A stretch of DNA of 63,459 nt from Flavobacterium sp. J49 (GCF_011742145.1 NZ_JAAQQU010000055.1:1-63459); one strand, 5' to 3'; numbered from the stretch's first letter, positions 7,571-15,251 are shown. Notes: generated by a model from the letters alone, not told the origin. Numbers and translations are program-made.

Positions 7571-8826
7571 ACCTAATCATCCGAAAAGCCAAAATTGTTG
7601 ACCCAAAAAGTCCCTATCACCATCAAACCGTTGATGTGAAAATTACACAAGGCATCATCGAAGAAATAGGCACTTCTATTCTCAATATTGACACACATCA
7701 GGAATACCAGCATGAAGGTTTGCACCTTTCTCAAGGTTGGTTTGACACTAGTGTTTCTCTTGGCGAACCGGGATTTGAAGACCGAGAAACCATCGCCAAC
7801 GGATTAGACGTCGCTGCCAAAAGCGGCTTTACCGGAATCGCGTTGCAACCCAATGCCAATCCGATTATTGACAACCAATCACAGGTTCATTTTGTCAAAC
7901 AAAAAGCGATTAATTCAGCAACTGAATTATTTCCAATCGGAGCTTTAACTAAAAACAGCGAAGGCAAAGATTTGGCCGAATTATACGATATGAAAAACGC
8001 CGGAGCAGTAGCTTTCGGTGATTATGGTAAAAGTTTGTTCAATGCAAATCTTTTAAAAATCGGATTGCAATATGTACAGGATTTTGACGGTTTGGTGATT
8101 GCTTTTGCACAAGACGACAATATCAAAGGCAATGGTGTAGCCAATGAAGGCATCGTTTCTACCAGATTAGGCTTAAAAGGCATTCCCAACTTAGCGGAAG
8201 ATTTAATCATCGCCAGAAACTTGTTTTTACTAGAATATACCGGTGGAAAATTACACATTCCAACAATTTCTACAGCCCAATCAGTAGCGTTAATCAAAGA
8301 AGCGAAAGCGAAAGGATTAAACGTTACTTGTAGTGTAACGGTACATCATTTGGTCCTAACCGATGAAAAATTGGATGGGTTTGATACAAGATACAAAGTG
8401 TCACCACCATTAAGAACAGAAGCCGATAGACAAGCGTTAATCGCCGGGGTTTTAGACAACACGATTGACTGTATTACTTCTGACCATAATCCGATGGATA
8501 TTGAACATAAAAAGATGGAATTTGATTTGGCCAAAAACGGAACCATCGGTTTAGAAAGTGCTTTCGGTGCGTTGCTAACTGTATTGCCTTTGGACAAAAT
8601 AATAGAAAAATTGACTTTCGGTAAATCTATTTTAAAAATTGAAAATCAAGAGATTGCAGCAAAAAATAAAGCCAACTTCAGTTTGTTCCAAATTGATGCT
8701 GATTGGACATTTGGCAAAGAAAATATAATGTCAAAATCTAAAAACTCTGCGTTCTTGGGACAATCCATGAAAGGCAAAGTTTTAGGAATTTATAATCAAG
8801 GCAAATTAGTTGTTAATCATGGATAA
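7567..8826 (+). CDS. Dihydroorotase-like amidohydrolase lacking metal-binding histidines (probable pseudoenzyme)
   Basis: The protein has 419 residues from the ATG at 7567, overlapping the previous stop by 4 nt. The overall sequence follows class I dihydroorotase: an EPGFEDRETI region, EGIVSTRLGLKGIP, TCSVTVHHL, KVSPPLRTEADR, DCITSDHNPMD and GTIGLESAFG. The catalytic signature is lost. The HxH of the D-x-HVHLR motif reads D-T-SVSLG, the later VH-C-ED histidine reads IAFAQDD, and the HxxHVS histidine reads HIPTIS. Only the HH pair in VHHL and the late Asp (SDHNP) remain. Bacterial non-catalytic homologues (PyrC') scaffold aspartate carbamoyltransferase, which is one possible role. No other pyrimidine gene is nearby. 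An automatic pyrC label would mislead. Confidence 0.88.
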   Translation: MNLIIRKAKIVDPKSPYHHQTVDVKITQGIIEEIGTSILNIDTHQEYQHEGLHLSQGWFDTSVSLGEPGFEDRETIANGLDVAAKSGFTGIALQPNANPIIDNQSQVHFVKQKAINSATELFPIGALTKNSEGKDLAELYDMKNAGAVAFGDYGKSLFNANLLKIGLQYVQDFDGLVIAFAQDDNIKGNGVANEGIVSTRLGLKGIPNLAEDLIIARNLFLLEYTGGKLHIPTISTAQSVALIKEAKAKGLNVTCSVTVHHLVLTDEKLDGFDTRYKVSPPLRTEADRQALIAGVLDNTIDCITSDHNPMDIEHKKMEFDLAKNGTIGLESAFGALLTVLPLDKIIEKLTFGKSILKIENQEIAAKNKANFSLFQIDADWTFGKENIMSKSKNSAFLGQSMKGKVLGIYNQGKLVVNHG

Positions 8827-9145
8827 TCAAACCATAAAAGAAGGCAAAACCATTGCCATCATCAGTTATATTTTGCTTTTCGGACCGCTGATTGCTATTT
8901 CTATGAATAGCGAAAATAAGAATCCTTATGCGTCATTTCACATTCGACAAGGTTTGGGATTGACATTGAGCTTTATTTTATTAGGTGTATCCATCAGTCA
9001 CTTTGAAAACTTTATGATTGCGGCCTCCATGTGGGTTTTTATTTCAGTGTTGGCAATGTACGGGATTTTTTCTGCCGCCATGGGCAAAACCACCAATCTT
9101 CCTATTCTTGGGAGTTTATTTCAAAAAACATTTAAAAGTTTGTAA
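8819..9145 (+). CDS. Small membrane protein (DUF4870-like)
   Basis: The protein has 108 residues from the ATG at 8819, overlapping the end of the dihydroorotase-like gene by 8 nt. There are three hydrophobic stretches: TIAIISYILLFGPLIAISM, QGLGLTLSFILLGVSISHF and NFMIAASMWVFISVLAMYGI. The motif NPYASFHIRQGLGL between the first two matches the F-(H/R)-x-(R/K)-Q-(G/A) pattern of DUF4870/Tic20-like small membrane proteins. Function is unknown. It is coupled on both sides, so it is part of the same transcript. Confidence 0.8.
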   Translation: MDNQTIKEGKTIAIISYILLFGPLIAISMNSENKNPYASFHIRQGLGLTLSFILLGVSISHFENFMIAASMWVFISVLAMYGIFSAAMGKTTNLPILGSLFQKTFKSL

Positions 9146-9789
9146 TGAGTTTATCACTGCATCATTTGGTTAGAGAACCAAAAATTAAAAAAGATAAAAA
9201 CCCTTTACTCCTATTGCTTCACGGCTATGGCAGCAATGAAGAAGATTTGTTTTCCTTTGCCAGTGAATTGCCCGAAGAATATTATGTGATTTCAGCACGC
9301 GCGCCCTTTGACATGATGTATGGCAGTTACGCTTGGTATGCTATTAATTTTGATGCCGATGAAAATAAGTTTTCTGATATAAGTCAGGCCAGAGCCTCAA
9401 GAGATATTATTGCCAATTTTATTGATGAATTAATCGCCGAATACCCTATTGATGCTGAAAACGTAACCTTAATTGGTTTTAGCCAAGGCTGTATCTTGAG
9501 TTATGCCGTGGCTTTGTCTTATCCAGAAAAAGTACAGCGTGTAGTAGCCATGAGCGGTTATTTTAACCCCGAAATTGCGGTTGATGATTACACCGAAAAT
9601 GATTTTAGTAAACTAAGGATATTTGCCTCACACGGAACAGTAGACCAAGTCATTCCGGTAGAATGGGCCCGAAAATCAATCCCGATGTTACAAGTGTTGG
9701 GTATTAAAATTGTCTTTAAAGAATACATGGTAGGTCACGGTGTGGCGCCTCAAAATTTCTTTGATTTCAAACACTGGTTATCACAATAA
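9145..9789 (+). CDS. Phospholipase/carboxylesterase-family alpha/beta hydrolase
   Basis: The protein has 214 residues and its ATG overlaps the preceding TAA (TAATG). It fits the small cytoplasmic serine esterase family: LLLLHGYGSNEEDLFSFA near the N terminus (oxyanion region), nucleophile elbow GFSQG with Ser around residue 115, a late Asp in GTVDQVIP and the catalytic His in VGHGVAP. No signal peptide is present. Family members hydrolyse short carboxylic esters or lysophospholipids; the substrate here is unknown. It is the last gene of the BatA operon, with a terminator directly after it. Confidence 0.88.
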   Translation: MSLSLHHLVREPKIKKDKNPLLLLLHGYGSNEEDLFSFASELPEEYYVISARAPFDMMYGSYAWYAINFDADENKFSDISQARASRDIIANFIDELIAEYPIDAENVTLIGFSQGCILSYAVALSYPEKVQRVVAMSGYFNPEIAVDDYTENDFSKLRIFASHGTVDQVIPVEWARKSIPMLQVLGIKIVFKEYMVGHGVAPQNFFDFKHWLSQ

Positions 9790-9792
9790 ATA

Positions 9793-9817
9793 AGTCCCGA
9801 TTGCGCGGGACTTTTTG
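9793..9817 (+). terminator. Rho-independent terminator
   Basis: A 7-bp stem (AGTCCCG, 9793-9799, with CGGGACT, 9806-9812) is followed by TTTTT. It lies 3 bp after the esterase stop and directly before the stop of the converging lipoprotein gene. Confidence 0.8.
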
Positions 9818-10306
9818 TTATTCTTGCGTATCACTTCCGGTGATTTTTTTGCCCATTTGACCATCGCCTGAAAATTTGATATCAGCTCCTTTTTTCAAAA
9901 CATACCCTTTCCACGGTACGAGTTGCCAATCTTCAAATACCCACGGCTTTCCTTCTGCCAATCGGGTTAGCACAACGGAATTGGCTTCATTAGGCAAAAA
10001 AACTTCTGCCTGATTTAAATCTTCGCTAAAAAGCACAAACGCACTCAAGGTTTCGTCTTCATTTTCGGGTTTGTCCGCCGGATTGAGTTGAATTCCGGTG
10101 TAGCCTTTAACACATTCCTTATTCATTTTGGACCAAATATAACCGGCAGTGGCCAAACAACCGTGTTCATCTTTATCATTCACCACAGAGGAATCTTTGG
10201 CGGCTAAAGGAAGATTTTCATCTTCTGATTCACTGTTGTTTTGGTCTGTTAACTTGCAGGAAAACAGCGCAATTGAGGCGATTAAGAGGAGAGAGATTTT
10301 TTTCAT
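9818..10306 (-). CDS. Hypothetical lipoprotein
   Basis: The protein has 162 residues. A lipoprotein signal ends at the lipobox LFSC (Cys around residue 17), followed by an acidic, serine-rich linker (NNSESEDENLP), typical of surface-targeted Bacteroidota lipoproteins. A short cysteine-containing motif (HGCLATAGYIWSKMNKECVK) comes next. The C-terminal half is a compact region with VFLPNEANSVVLTR and KPWVFEDWQLVPW. I do not recognise a characterised family. It starts 10 bp after the next membrane-anchored gene ends, so the two are probably co-transcribed. Confidence 0.75.
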   Translation of the reverse strand: MKKISLLLIASIALFSCKLTDQNNSESEDENLPLAAKDSSVVNDKDEHGCLATAGYIWSKMNKECVKGYTGIQLNPADKPENEDETLSAFVLFSEDLNQAEVFLPNEANSVVLTRLAEGKPWVFEDWQLVPWKGYVLKKGADIKFSGDGQMGKKITGSDTQE

Positions 10307-10316
10307 GCCTAAATTT

Positions 10317-10811
10317 CTAGTTTAATTGTTCCGGATATAAATAGGAGTTCATGATTTCAAAAGAAACCGTTTGGTCTTCATCGATAAAGTATTTCAACAT
10401 CACTTCACCCCAAAGCTTACCATTGCTGTAATTGGCAATAATCCAGCGGTGGTTTAGTATTTTTACTTTATTAATGATAAATTTTTGTTCACCCATAGTA
10501 ACTTGGTCGGTGTATTTATTACCGGCGGGATCATCGTTATAAGCCAAAAGGGCTTGGGTTACTTTCTCGCTGAAAGCCTTGATGTCATTTTGGTTTAAAT
10601 AATTCAATGCTCTGTCATTGGCTTCCAAAGAAAAATAATTGGCATCATAGAGTTGGTCTGACAGTTTTGTAATACTATCATTCAGCTTCTTACTGTCTTG
10701 CGCTGTTTCCTGTGTTTTTTGTGCAGCTTCTTTTGAAGTAAAATATTTATAGGTGAAAATATTCATCAAAACGGCAATAATAAACAAGTATAAAAACAAT
10801 GATTTTTTCAT
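10317..10811 (-). CDS. Membrane-anchored protein of unknown function
   Basis: The protein has 164 residues. An N-terminal helix (LFLYLFIIAVLMNIFTYKYF) can act as an uncleaved anchor. A Lys/Gln/Asp-rich segment of probable coiled coil follows (residues ~28-55, ending in SITKLSDQLYDANYF). The C-terminal ~100 residues form a globular region with NHRWIIANYSNGKLWGEVML and end in SYLYPEQLN. No catalytic motif is visible and I do not recognise a characterised family. It sits between the MBL hydrolase (4 bp) and the lipoprotein (10 bp) on the same strand, so all three probably form one operon. Confidence 0.75.
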   Translation of the reverse strand: MKKSLFLYLFIIAVLMNIFTYKYFTSKEAAQKTQETAQDSKKLNDSITKLSDQLYDANYFSLEANDRALNYLNQNDIKAFSEKVTQALLAYNDDPAGNKYTDQVTMGEQKFIINKVKILNHRWIIANYSNGKLWGEVMLKYFIDEDQTVSFEIMNSYLYPEQLN

Positions 10812-10815
10812 AATA

Positions 10816-11583
10816 TTAAATTGTAATTTTCAAATTGTCGTAAGCTAAAAAAACGTTTGGGGGCAACTGTTTTTGAACTTCCTCGTGAAAACCCATAAGA
10901 TGACTGATGTGGGTCAGATAGGCTTTTTCAGGCTGTACCAAATGTATAAAATCTAACGCTTCCTGCAAATTAAAATGTGAGTGATGCGGTTCTTCTCGCA
11001 AAGCATTCACCACCAACACCTTTACACCCTTCAATTTTTCAATTTCGGCATGGGCAATGGTCTTCACATCGGTTAAATATACAAAATCCTGAATTCGATA
11101 GCCAAAAACTTGGAGGTTTCCGTGATTTACATCAATAGGGGAAATTTTGGCATTGCCAATGGTAAAATCCTGATTGTTTTTTACTTCAAAAGTCTCTACA
11201 CCCGGCGCACCCGGATATTTATTTTCGGTTTCAAAAATATAGTCGAAACGCTTTTTCAAGTTCTCTAAAACCCTTTGATGAGCGTAAATCGGAATGTCTT
11301 TTTTTTGTCGAAAAAAAAACGGTCGAATATCATCTAAACCCGCAGTATGATCGGCATGTTCGTGGGTGAAAAGTATGGCGTCCAATTGAACACAACCGGA
11401 AGTCAGCATTTGCTGTCTGAAATCGGGTCCGCAATCAATAACTAAAGAAGTTTCTCCAAAAATAATCCAAACTGAAACCCGCAAACGCTTGTCTTTAATG
11501 TCCTCACTTTTACATACAGAATGATGACTTCCAATAACAGGAATGCCTTGTGATGTTCCGGTTCCGAGAAAATAGACTTGCAT
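10816..11583 (-). CDS. MBL-fold metallo-hydrolase (PhnP/RNase Z-like)
   Basis: The protein has 255 residues. Metal-binding motifs of the beta-lactamase fold are complete: FTHEHADHTAGLDD (H74, H76, D78, H79), NHGNL, YLTDVKT (Asp) and a late YLTHISHLMG (His). The N terminus (FLGTGTSQGIPVIG) resembles PhnP, a cyclic phosphodiesterase, and the RNase Z group. No signal peptide is present, so it acts in the cytoplasm. The likely reaction is phosphodiester hydrolysis; a true PhnP role is doubtful because no phosphonate genes are nearby. It is the first gene of a minus-strand cluster with a -7 box at 11642-11649. Confidence 0.88.
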   Translation of the reverse strand: MQVYFLGTGTSQGIPVIGSHHSVCKSEDIKDKRLRVSVWIIFGETSLVIDCGPDFRQQMLTSGCVQLDAILFTHEHADHTAGLDDIRPFFFRQKKDIPIYAHQRVLENLKKRFDYIFETENKYPGAPGVETFEVKNNQDFTIGNAKISPIDVNHGNLQVFGYRIQDFVYLTDVKTIAHAEIEKLKGVKVLVVNALREEPHHSHFNLQEALDFIHLVQPEKAYLTHISHLMGFHEEVQKQLPPNVFLAYDNLKITI

Positions 11584-11641
11584 AATAGCACGGTTTTTGA
11601 TGGGGTACTTTTTAAAGTTTGGCCTTAAAAGTAATTAAATA

Positions 11642-11692
11642 CAAAAATAGACTTAATTATCTTTTTATAAAATAGCTATTTTACTAACTTTG
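11642..11692. promoter_or_regulatory. Divergent -7 boxes for the MBL hydrolase and the 488-aa gene
   Basis: On the minus strand 11642-11649 reads TATTTTTG, 59 bp before the MBL start. On the plus strand 11685-11692 reads TAACTTTG, 22 bp before the ATG at 11715. Both fit TAnnTTTG. Neither has a clear TTG partner at the usual distance. Confidence 0.5.
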
Positions 11693-11714
11693 CACAGAAT
11701 ACTTACGCTACACT

Positions 11715-13181
11715 ATGGACAATATTGTTTCTATTATAAAATTGAAAGGCGATAAAGCCATTGAACAAATTCCTGCTATCAAAGATAAGGCATTGCGAAT
11801 TAACCTAAATGATAATATTTACGGGACATTTGCGGAAATTGGTGCCGGGCAAGAGACGGTTAGGCATTTTTTCAGAGCCGGTGGTTCGTCGGGTACTATA
11901 GCGAAAGCAATGTCGGCCTATGATAAAGATTTCAGCGATGCGATTTACGGTATAGAAGATGATGGTCGTTATGTAACCGAAAGCCGTTTGAAAAAAATGT
12001 TATCGCATGAGGTTGAATTGATTGAACAACGTTTAAAAAGAGACAAACATCCTAACAAGATATTCTTTAGTTATGCCAATACCGTTGCCACTATTGATTT
12101 TGCCAAGCAATTCAAAGGCCATGGTTGGGTTGGAATAAAATACCAAGTTGAACCGGATGAAGACTACAACGAAATAACACTTCACATTCGTTTTAAAGAA
12201 ACCGATGCTCGTTTGCAACAAGAAACCTTAGGGATTTTGGGTGTAAACTTGATTTACGGTGCTTTTTACAAGTACAACGATCCTAAAAAACTATTGCGTT
12301 ATTTGTATGACCATTTAGACAAAGACCAATTGGAAATTGATACCATCAACTTCTCAGGTCCTCGTTTTGCTAATGTTGACAACCGTTTGATGAGTTTGCA
12401 ATTGGTTAAAAATGGAATGACCGATGCGGTAATGTTTGGGCCTGACGGAAAGAACATCTTACCGGCTTCCATTCTTTACAAAAAAAATATCTTAGCGCTT
12501 AGAGGAAGTTTCCGTCCGGTGACACAAGTTAATATGGACATGTATGAGAAATCATTAAAAATGTTCCTTGAAGAAAGCAAAGTAGACAAAGACAATACTT
12601 TGGTGATCTTTGAGATTACCCTTTCCAATTTACGCTCGGAAGGCGAAATTGACGAAAGAGACTTTATGGACAGAGCCGAATTACTTTGTTCGTTGGGTCA
12701 AACCGTAATGATTTCCAACTTCCAAGAATATTATAAAGTAGTGGAATATTTCTCTAATTACACCAAAGCCCGTATGGGATTGGCCATGGGTGTCAATAAT
12801 TTAGTCGATATTTTTGACGAAAAATACTATCGCCATTTAAGTGGTGGAATTCTGGAAGCTTTTGGTAAATTGTTCTACCGAGACTTGAAAGTGTTCTTGT
12901 ACCCGATGGAAGATGAAAATGGAGAAATCATTAACTCTCAAAATCTTAAGGTACATCCGCGTATGAAAGAATTGTATAAGTTCTTTGCCTACAATGGAAA
13001 AGTGGTAGACATCACTGATTTCGATAAAGACCATTTAAAAATCTTCTCTCGCGAAGTATTGAAAATGATCAGCAATGGAACTCCGGGTTGGGAAAAACTA
13101 TTGCCAAAAGGAATTTCAGAGATCATCAAGCAACACCAATTGTTTGGTTATGATCCCAACAAAGTTTTAGAAAAAGCATAA
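11715..13181 (+). CDS. Conserved cytoplasmic protein of unknown function (488 aa)
   Basis: The protein has no signal peptide or membrane helix. It begins MDNIVSIIKLKGDKAIEQIP and ends with HPRMKELYKFFAYNGKVVDI and GYDPNKVLEKA. Regions that look conserved are EIGAGQETVRHFFRAGGSSG near residue 42, FANVDNRLMSLQLVKNGMTD in the middle, and NLRSEGEIDERDFMDRAELL around residue 305. From memory, relatives are sometimes auto-named nicotinate-nucleotide adenylyltransferase, but I see no (H/T)xGH nucleotidylyltransferase motif and do not accept that name. It is monocistronic with a clear -7 box and terminator. Good codon use and length say it is a real gene; no function can be assigned from sequence. 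Confidence 0.85.
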   Translation: MDNIVSIIKLKGDKAIEQIPAIKDKALRINLNDNIYGTFAEIGAGQETVRHFFRAGGSSGTIAKAMSAYDKDFSDAIYGIEDDGRYVTESRLKKMLSHEVELIEQRLKRDKHPNKIFFSYANTVATIDFAKQFKGHGWVGIKYQVEPDEDYNEITLHIRFKETDARLQQETLGILGVNLIYGAFYKYNDPKKLLRYLYDHLDKDQLEIDTINFSGPRFANVDNRLMSLQLVKNGMTDAVMFGPDGKNILPASILYKKNILALRGSFRPVTQVNMDMYEKSLKMFLEESKVDKDNTLVIFEITLSNLRSEGEIDERDFMDRAELLCSLGQTVMISNFQEYYKVVEYFSNYTKARMGLAMGVNNLVDIFDEKYYRHLSGGILEAFGKLFYRDLKVFLYPMEDENGEIINSQNLKVHPRMKELYKFFAYNGKVVDITDFDKDHLKIFSREVLKMISNGTPGWEKLLPKGISEIIKQHQLFGYDPNKVLEKA

Positions 13182-13214
13182 AAACTACGGTAATTAAACC
13201 AAATTTTACGATAC

Positions 13215-13248
13215 AAAAAATCCGAATTGTATAACAGTTCGGATTTTT
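13215..13248. terminator. Bidirectional terminator
   Basis: An 11-bp stem (AAAAATCCGAA with TTCGGATTTTT, loop about 11 nt) lies between the converging 488-aa gene and bcp and has A/T tracts on both sides. Confidence 0.85.
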
Positions 13249-13251
13249 GTT

Positions 13252-13704
13252 TTATTTTAATATCTGCGAGGCGTGCTCTTTAGTTTTTACCGCTGCTATA
13301 ACTTCCTCAATCACTCCTTCTTCATTAATTACAAAAGTCGTTCTGTGAATACCGTCATACTCTCTTCCCATGAACTTTTTGGGACCCCAAACGCCGAAAG
13401 CTTCAATAACTGATTTGTCTTCATCGGCTAAGAGCGGAAAAGGAAAGTCATATTTGGTTTTAAATTTACTTTGGGCTTTGGCACTATCGGCACTAACTCC
13501 AAGCAGTGCGTAGTTATTGGCGCTGAATCGTTCAAAATTGTCTCTTAAATCACAAGCTTCCGCCGTACAACCGGGAGTATCCGCTTTGGGATAAAAGAAA
13601 ACTACTAATTTTTTGCCTTTGTAATCGGCTAAAGTATGAATGTTGCCATCTTGGTCCTTTCCGGAGAAATTAGGTGCTTGGTCGCCTTTTTGTAGTGTTG
13701 TCAT
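13252..13704 (-). CDS. bcp: Thioredoxin-dependent thiol peroxidase (Bcp/PrxQ)
   Basis: The protein has 150 residues, the usual length. It is a peroxiredoxin of the PrxQ class: KKLVVFFYPKADTPGCTAEA contains the peroxidatic Cys46 in the P-x-x-x-T-x-x-C context. The resolving Cys51 (CDLR) is five residues later, as in E. coli Bcp. Further family motifs are LLGVSADS, FPLLADEDK and HRTTFVINEEGVI. It reduces hydroperoxides using thioredoxin in the cytoplasm. The gene stands alone and is divergent from endonuclease III. Confidence 0.95.
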   Translation of the reverse strand: MTTLQKGDQAPNFSGKDQDGNIHTLADYKGKKLVVFFYPKADTPGCTAEACDLRDNFERFSANNYALLGVSADSAKAQSKFKTKYDFPFPLLADEDKSVIEAFGVWGPKKFMGREYDGIHRTTFVINEEGVIEEVIAAVKTKEHASQILK

Positions 13705-13781
13705 TTTTAAAGTTACTGAGTTACTGAGTTACTATGTTGCTGAATTTAATTTAGTATTTTTACAAATCAAATTTAGTTAAA

Positions 13782-14441
13782 ATGACCAAACAAGAACGTG
13801 CAACATTCGTTATAAATACGTTAAAAGAACTTTACCCCGAAATTCCAATTCCGCTTGACCATAAAGACGCTTATACTTTGCTGATTGCCGTTTTGCTTTC
13901 GGCACAATGTACCGATGTTCGCGTGAATCAAATTACGCCACTTTTATTTGCTAAAGCCGATAATCCGTATGATATGGTCAAACTATCAGTAGAAGAAATC
14001 AAGGAGATTATTAAGCCTTGTGGTTTGTCGCCGATGAAGTCAAAAGGCATTTACGGTTTATCTCAAATTTTAATTGAAGAACACAACGGCGAAGTACCAC
14101 AGAGTTTTGAAGCCTTAGAAAGATTGCCGGCTGTTGGTCACAAAACCGCTAGTGTAGTAATGTCGCAAGCCTTTGGCGTTCCAGCTTTTCCGGTTGATAC
14201 CCACATACACCGATTGATGTACCGCTGGAATTTGACCAATGGTAAAAATGTGCAACAAACTGAAAAAGACGCTAAAGCCATTTTTCCGAGAGAATTGTGG
14301 AACGAATTGCATTTGCAAATCATTTGGTATGGTCGTGAATATTCTCCGGCCCGTGGTTGGGACTTAGAAAAAGACATCATCACACGAACCATCGGCCGAA
14401 AAGATGTTTTGGCATCCTATTATAAAAAAACATCCCGATAA
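13782..14441 (+). CDS. nth: Endonuclease III-type DNA glycosylase lacking the [4Fe-4S] cysteines
   Basis: The protein has 219 residues. The helix-hairpin-helix and catalytic elements are clear: DHKDAYTLLIAVLLSAQCTD, LPAVGHKTASVVMSQAFG with Lys in the position of E. coli K120, and FPVDTHIHRL with Asp in the position of D138. These predict removal of oxidised pyrimidines plus AP-lyase activity. In the usual enzyme four cysteines near the C terminus bind a [4Fe-4S] cluster. Here that part reads WYGREYSPARGWDLEKDIIT and has no cysteine at all. Length is normal, so the segment is replaced rather than deleted. The stop codon lies inside the following terminator hairpin. Confidence 0.92.
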   Translation: MTKQERATFVINTLKELYPEIPIPLDHKDAYTLLIAVLLSAQCTDVRVNQITPLLFAKADNPYDMVKLSVEEIKEIIKPCGLSPMKSKGIYGLSQILIEEHNGEVPQSFEALERLPAVGHKTASVVMSQAFGVPAFPVDTHIHRLMYRWNLTNGKNVQQTEKDAKAIFPRELWNELHLQIIWYGREYSPARGWDLEKDIITRTIGRKDVLASYYKKTSR

Positions 14442-14456
14442 TTGTATCGGGATGTT
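14429..14456. terminator. Bidirectional terminator overlapping the nth stop
   Basis: An 11-bp stem (ACATCCCGATA with TATCGGGATGT) with loop ATTG has an A-run on the left and a T-run on the right. It ends nth on the plus strand and the 47-aa gene on the minus strand. Confidence 0.85.
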
Positions 14457-14458
14457 TC

Positions 14459-14602
14459 TTAATTAGCTATTGATTCGAAGTTCATGTTGCCTACTTTAAT
14501 AATATTCAATGCACAAGAATATTGAAGTATTAAACGTATGGTTTCTTTTTTAGGTAACATTTTTTTGGGAGCTAATTTTCTTTTAGAGTAAAGTTTTGCC
14601 AT
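14459..14602 (-). CDS. Small basic protein, 47 aa
   Basis: The ATG at 14602 opens a frame of 47 residues: MAKLYSKRKLAPKKMLPKKE, then TIRLILQYSCALNIIKVGNM, then a short end. The N-terminal 19 residues hold eight Lys/Arg and two prolines; the middle looks like an amphipathic helix. It starts 61 bp after the sigma-factor stop, on the same strand, and ends at a strong terminator, so it can be co-transcribed with the sigma gene. Position, terminator and clean frame argue for a real gene. I recall similar short frames in this position in flavobacteria but cannot verify. Possible roles include nucleic-acid binding; none is shown. Confidence 0.7.
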   Translation of the reverse strand: MAKLYSKRKLAPKKMLPKKETIRLILQYSCALNIIKVGNMNFESIAN

Positions 14603-14663
14603 ATATAAAAATCGGTTTGTTTTGGATGTTTATATAAAAACGCAAAAAAATACTTTTTATTGT

Positions 14664-15251
14664 TTAAGAAGGTAAATAAATTTTATTTTTTTCAATCACC
14701 TTTCTAAGGTTTGTGATGGCATAACGCATTCTGCCTAATGTAGTATTCACGCTAACTCCAGTAAAATCAGCTATTTCTTTAAAACTCATATCTAAAAAGT
14801 AACGCATCATAATGACTTCTTTTTGATCATGAGGTAACTTTTCAATGATGGTTTTGATATCAATTTCAACCTGATTTTTAATCAATCTTCTTTCGATATT
14901 TAATGAGTCATCGGTGATTCTGGAAAAAATCAGCAATTCATCCGTATCGCGATTCAATGGCATTTTTTTATCATTGCGGTATTTGTCAATAATCAAATTA
15001 CTGGCTATGCGCAAAACCCAAGACAGAAATTTACCTTCTTCATTATAATATTTTCTGGATTTTAGTGTATGAATTACCTTGAAGAATGTTTCCTGGAAAA
15101 TATCTTCTGTCACATCTCTATCCGAAACCTTGGAATAGATATACCCATAAATTTTTGATTGGTGCCTATTGATTAAGATTGCTAAAGCGTTTTCATCGCC
15201 AGCAACGTATTTGTCAACTAATAGTGCATCAGGAAGTTGAGATTTAGCCAT
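14664..15251 (-). CDS. ECF-type RNA polymerase sigma-70 factor
   Basis: The protein has 195 residues. Region 2 is visible around residues 25-100: DVTEDIFQETFFKVIHTLKS, then GKFLSWVLRIASNLIIDKYR. Region 4 lies around residues 135-190: LPHDQKEVIMMRYFLDMSFK, then EIADFTGVSVNTTLGRMRYA, a helix-turn-helix. No anti-sigma gene is adjacent, which differs from FecI-like sigma factors that travel with FecR and SusC genes. It therefore looks like a free-standing housekeeping or stress ECF sigma factor. It has its own promoter (15347-15378) and is probably independent of PUL1, although it follows it on the same strand. Confidence 0.92.
   Translation of the reverse strand: MAKSQLPDALLVDKYVAGDENALAILINRHQSKIYGYIYSKVSDRDVTEDIFQETFFKVIHTLKSRKYYNEEGKFLSWVLRIASNLIIDKYRNDKKMPLNRDTDELLIFSRITDDSLNIERRLIKNQVEIDIKTIIEKLPHDQKEVIMMRYFLDMSFKEIADFTGVSVNTTLGRMRYAITNLRKVIEKNKIYLPS

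Noticed and set aside
7567..8826. Functional dihydroorotase (pyrC)
   Set aside because: All metal-binding histidines of the class are replaced, so a catalytic call is not supported.
11715..13181. Nicotinate-nucleotide adenylyltransferase annotation
   Set aside because: No nucleotidylyltransferase (H/T)xGH motif is present and the protein is far longer than NadD; kept as unknown function.
14664..15251. Sigma factor as a regulator of PUL1 (FecI-type)
   Set aside because: No FecR-like anti-sigma gene is adjacent, neither SusC shows a clear extra N-terminal signalling domain, and the sigma gene has its own promoter; the adjacent membrane regulator is the better candidate.
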